Origin: Timema cristinae
Lineage: Eukaryota; Arthropoda; Insecta; Phasmatodea; Timematidae
Reading direction: 5' to 3'
Assembly (NCBI GenBank): GCA_039000515.1
Contig: JBCFYV010011135.1
Coordinates: 28,030,991-28,094,990, forward strand
Length of the DNA: 64,000 bases
A model generated the notes under the pieces. The model had not been told where the DNA came from. It did not search any database and saw only the letters and a list, made by a program, of their open reading frames with translations. Shown here one piece after another: positions 60,310-64,000 of this stretch (position 1 is its first letter; each line of letters begins with the position of its first letter). Both the position numbers and the translations under genes were made by a program.

Positions 60310-60575
60310 TATTATTATTATTAGCTCCACGTCTTACTACCCACTCGGGTTATACGCACTTACGCTAATGTGTAATGGTAGGGGTGATTGTGAGATGAAA
60401 TGAAGGACCTACAGTTTAAAGTGAGATCCGAACCACGGTGGAGGCCTGGCATTCCACACATTCACAAGTTCTGATTAATACACGTCTTGTCAGAGGTAGA
60501 AGGAAGGGTTTGGTAATCGGATAAATCTGTGCAGTGACCGAGGATTGAACCACAGACACCCCAGTACAGAAGTCA
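60310..60575 (-). repeat. SINE family A
   Basis: ATTATTAGCTCCACGTCTTAC tail side, full body, and a decayed head with GAGGATTGAACCACAG. Confidence 0.85.
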
Positions 60576-60950
60576 CAAAGGAAATAGAAGTATTAATGGT
60601 ATTAAGTGAGTATAATGATAGTTCCGGGTAGCAAGTACACTTTGTAAATGAGCCAGCAAAGAAAGTGGAATGAGGGAGGGATTGGGGAGAGGGGGCTCTC
60701 AATCACCAACTTCTTGAGAACAGCATACCTTGATTTTTGTGGGAAAAGAGACAGATTAAAATTATTAGTCAAGAACTGTCTAGCTATGGTCAAAAAGTGG
60801 CGGGCATAGGGTTGGGGACCCCTGGTCTAGTCTATTGAGAAGGTGACGTCTTAGACCGTACGACCATCGACACCACTATTAGGTACAGGGGGTATATCAA
60901 GTCATACTACCCCTCTACTATCAATTCTACTCGCAGTTTATCCACAAACA

Positions 60951-61200
60951 TTATTATTTAGCACCGCGTCTTACTACCCGTTCGGGTTATACGCCTAAGT
61001 ACTAATTACGCTAATGGATTAGGAATTGGGAAGGTTGAATTAAAGGAAGTGAACCCGCATTTGCGTAGAGGGAGAGTGGAAAACCATTTAGGAAAAACCA
61101 CCCCAGTTCACCCGACCGAGATTCGAACCTCGATCTCCCCGTCCTCAGCAGTCGGGCTCAACACGACTAGCGCGTTAGCCAACTACGCCACCGAGGCGGG
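60951..61200 (-). repeat. SINE family B, full length with 14-bp target-site duplication
   Basis: tttatccacaaaca at 60937-60950 and 61201-61214 exactly bounds a 250-bp copy. The best reference copy of the family in the window. Confidence 0.96.
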
Positions 61201-61439
61201 TTTATCCACAAACAGAAAAGTAAAATTCTCGTGGGAGCAATATTTAAAAAAAATATACATATATTAGTTTCCGGCCGGTATTGATAATTTTATTTTTATT
61301 TAGGTTGTGATAATATTTGTTAAAAGTGACAGTTTTATACAACACGATGACATTCGAATAGACAAAAGTAAATCTAGTAACTTTTCCGGAGCCACTACGG
61401 TAGTCGAACACACTAACCAAAAAGTACCTCTCGCGACAG

Positions 61440-61650
61440 ACTAGGGTGCTGATGACTGGGAGATCGGGGGTTGGAATTACGTTTGAAGGCAATGAAGGGG
61501 GTTTCCTTAAATTGTTTTCCCCACTCACCCTACAGGCAAATGCGGATACAGTTATTCAAAATTCAACCTGGCTTATTTCTAGTACATTAGCGTATTTGCT
61601 GCATCCGTTCGAGTGACCAAAACGGGTAATAAAACGCGATGACAATATAT
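61440..61650 (+). repeat. SINE family B, diverged
   Basis: GTGCTGATGACTGGGAGATC head part, CAAATGCGGATACAG body, and tail AACGGGTAATAAAACGCGATG. Confidence 0.65.
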
Positions 61651-61774
61651 GAATGTAAATTTCTCTACTGAATTAAGTACGAAAACATCTTTCGATGTAA
61701 GGTATATTAGATGTATACATAAAGATAGAACATCCCTAGCTCAAAATAATGTTTTACTCCAGTTGATATCTTTT

Positions 61775-62115
61775 AAATGTTACTTATATATTACTACATT
61801 TGGAGCAAAAACTTGGACTCTTTGGAAGATGGAGAAGAAATACTTGGAGAGCTTTGAAATGTGGTGATGGAGAAGACTTGAGAAGATCAGGTGGACAGAC
61901 AGGGTGACAAATAAAGAGTGGGTGAGAAGAGAAACATTTTGGATGTGATTCTTTGATACAAATCAGACAGGATACATCCTTAGGAGGAACTGTCTTCTGC
62001 ATGACGTCATAGAAGGAAAGGTTGAGGGAAAGAGGAGCTAAAGGAGGAGGCAAGGACAGGGCGCATTGGCAGTCTTAAGTTTCTGACAAAAGAATGGCTC
62101 TGTCGTAAGACAGAA
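61775..62115 (+). pseudogene. LINE reverse-transcriptase C-terminal fragment
   Basis: TTFGAKTWTLWKMEKKYLES, then RRLEKIRWTDRVTNKEW and GYILRRNCLLHDVIEGKVEG across stops. Same family and segment as 41090-41580 but 5'-truncated. Non-functional. Confidence 0.82.
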
Positions 62116-62698
62116 CATAACACACAATAATACTTTTGCCTTTAAACAAGTATTCATAGTAAATACAAACAGTCCCATTTTCATTAAAAAGTCCTTAGGT
62201 ATCCGTCCACTATAAAAAAACACCTAGATCTTCCTTCACGTATTCATACGCCAAGCGATATGATCTGCAGCTGTCAATTTAGATAGATACCTATAAAGTA
62301 GCAACAACAATGCGGTGTACTGTACTGATGCTGCCCACACACAAGTGTTTGTACTTTTCCCACGATACGCTTACAGATTACTTTGTGATTAATGACCAGG
62401 TTCAACCACTATGCGGGCAAAATGCACTGAGGGCGGTTTTTATGCTAATGATTTCCCATCGCCCCTCTTTCTTTCTCTCTCTCTCAAAAAAAAAAATGCA
62501 GATAACCCGGACGGATGTTAAGACTCTGGGCACACAACAACGAAACAAATATTGAAAGTAAATAATATTTTAATTCTCGCCCGAACATTCATAAACAAAG
62601 AACGCAAGCTATTTTGTTTTTAATTTCCCTCGGAGAGAGAAGTATTGTGATCGTAAAACAAAATATAGCTCGAGATTTTGAAAAATGTATCTGTTTAA

Positions 62699-63043
62699 AG
62701 TGCGGCAGAAGGGAGCGCGAGTATTTTTTTTTACAGTTTTTATAAAATTGAAATCTTTTTGGCCAAAGTAGATAAAATATTTCTCCAGTAGCAAGGTAGA
62801 CTTTAGTTTTCTGCACATGTTAATATCAACAGATCTTGAATATAGGTCAAAACCTTTCTCTTTATTTAAAAAAAAAAAAAGTTTTGACAACATTCCAGGA
62901 CACCCTTGACCGATATTCCAGATCTGTTGATACTATCATGTGCAGAAAACTAAACTCTATGTTGCTACTGGAGAAATATTTTATCTATTTTGGCCAATAA
63001 ATTTAAATTCTGTAAAAACACTTGTGCTCCCTTTGGCCACACC
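62699..63043. mobile_element. TTAA-flanked fold-back MITE, 345 bp
   Basis: TTAA at 62695-62698 and 63044-63047. Termini AGTGCGGCAGAAGGGAGC and complement-like GCTCCCTTTGGCCACACC. Inner arms around ATATCAACAGATCTTGAATA. Confidence 0.83.
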
Positions 63044-63049
63044 TTAAGG

Positions 63050-63421
63050 TAAGACACGTGCAACCGAAAAAAAAAAGTGGTTTTCGAGATGACGTCTCTC
63101 CATGTCTCAGCTTATATCCGAAATCATTTAAGCGATCGGGCTATAATTTGGTATGTGTGGAGTTTTCATTGGTCACCCCCTCCCCCGCCCAAGGGGGGGT
63201 TTTGGAATAAAATTTAAAACCCTAAGATTAAGGGTTAATTACTGAAGGGCAAAAAGAGAAAAAGTAAATTTTCTAGAAATCTGCTCTAGTGAATTTAATT
63301 AAATTTCGTATCTAGGCACCGTTTTACATTTATAGACAAAATTGGATTTTTCAATTTCCATTGAAAATTACTTAAGGGGTACTTTACACAAAAGGAAATT
63401 TAGAATTCTGATCACATCTCC

Positions 63422-63470
<49 letters not shown>

Positions 63471-64000
63471 TAGCCCCCTTAACCGTAAAAAATATTGTAA
63501 AGAATCCTGTAAAACAAAGCTTCAAATCATCCATCATGTCAATATAAAACCAAAACTTTTTTTACTTATTTTTTTAAATACAGTCCTACCATCACTGTAT
63601 AGTCCCCTGCCTCTTTTGATCCTCCCTCCTATTTTCATCTCATTCCTCTATAATTTTGTTTGCTCTAGGCGCGAAAGGAATTGTGTATAAACCAATCAAA
63701 CAAATTGTTAAAATCAAATTAATTTTTCAGCTTCCTCCACTTTCATTTTACTCCCCTCGTTTCCCCAAATTTTATATATATTTTTTTTTGCGTTCCTTGT
63801 AACTACATCTATTTCTCTTTCCTCCCCCCTCCCCCACCCGTCCTCTTCACCAACCCCACTTTCCCTTCAACAACTTTTATTTTCCAACGACTATATAATA
63901 TACTATCGACATTTTTATGAGGAATAAATTAAATTTTCAAAATAAAATATAGCCTATGTTACTCGCTGATAATGTAGCTTTATATTGGTGAAAGAATTTT
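63050..64000. other. AT-rich DNA with (AT)n
   Basis: An alternating AT run of about 44 bp at 63425-63468, then pyrimidine-rich DNA. No gene recognised. Confidence 0.6.

Overview
The window looks like nuclear DNA of an arthropod, most likely an insect with a large, repeat-rich genome. The DNA is AT-rich, the one clear gene is split by canonical GT-AG introns, decayed LINE reverse-transcriptase fragments are of a type I associate with insects, and hundreds of bases of tRNA-derived SINEs, MITEs and minisatellites lie between. A CCTAA-like stretch near 48,300 is compatible with an insect but proves nothing. The species is not identified.

The gene is on the minus strand. Seven coding exons between 15,645 and 1,542 join with consistent splice phases into a complete 732-residue A-kinase anchor protein 1 (AKAP1). 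It has an N-terminal hydrophobic mitochondrial anchor followed by basic residues, a long Ser/acidic-rich linker, a KH domain with a GRHG loop, a Tudor domain with FVDYGG, and a conserved C-terminal tail ending in a short last exon at 1,542-1,631. A non-coding first exon must lie upstream (coordinate above 15,688). A CpG-dense patch at 26,266-26,570 with a strong minus-strand splice donor, a palindromic CRE and two E-boxes is the best candidate, but this is inference.

The rest is repeat. Two dominant tRNA-derived SINE families (called A, about 275-290 bp, and B, about 250 bp) have different heads but share the same 3' tail, and several copies have exact target-site duplications. Three further tRNA-like repeat families (D, E, F) are present. 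DNA transposons include a 2-kb PIF/Harbinger element with an internally deleted transposase (37,004-38,983), a 1.6-kb Harbinger-type non-autonomous element inside a SINE (53,006-54,593), TA-flanked MITEs, a TTAA-flanked fold-back family and a Helitron-like element. LINE reverse-transcriptase remnants lie at about 7,435-7,965, 40,910-41,580 and 61,775-62,115.

The most unusual structure is a pair of 78-bp-unit minisatellite arrays (about 22 units at 31,805-33,515 and 17 units at 58,085-59,430) in opposite orientation 25 kb apart. Both are joined to the same roughly 180-bp flanking module, so they are two copies of one undescribed repeat-bearing element. Other arrays have units of 25, 33, 44 and 51 bp; one 51-bp unit also occurs alone inside an AKAP1 intron. 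No rRNA, functional tRNA, CRISPR or prokaryotic feature was seen.
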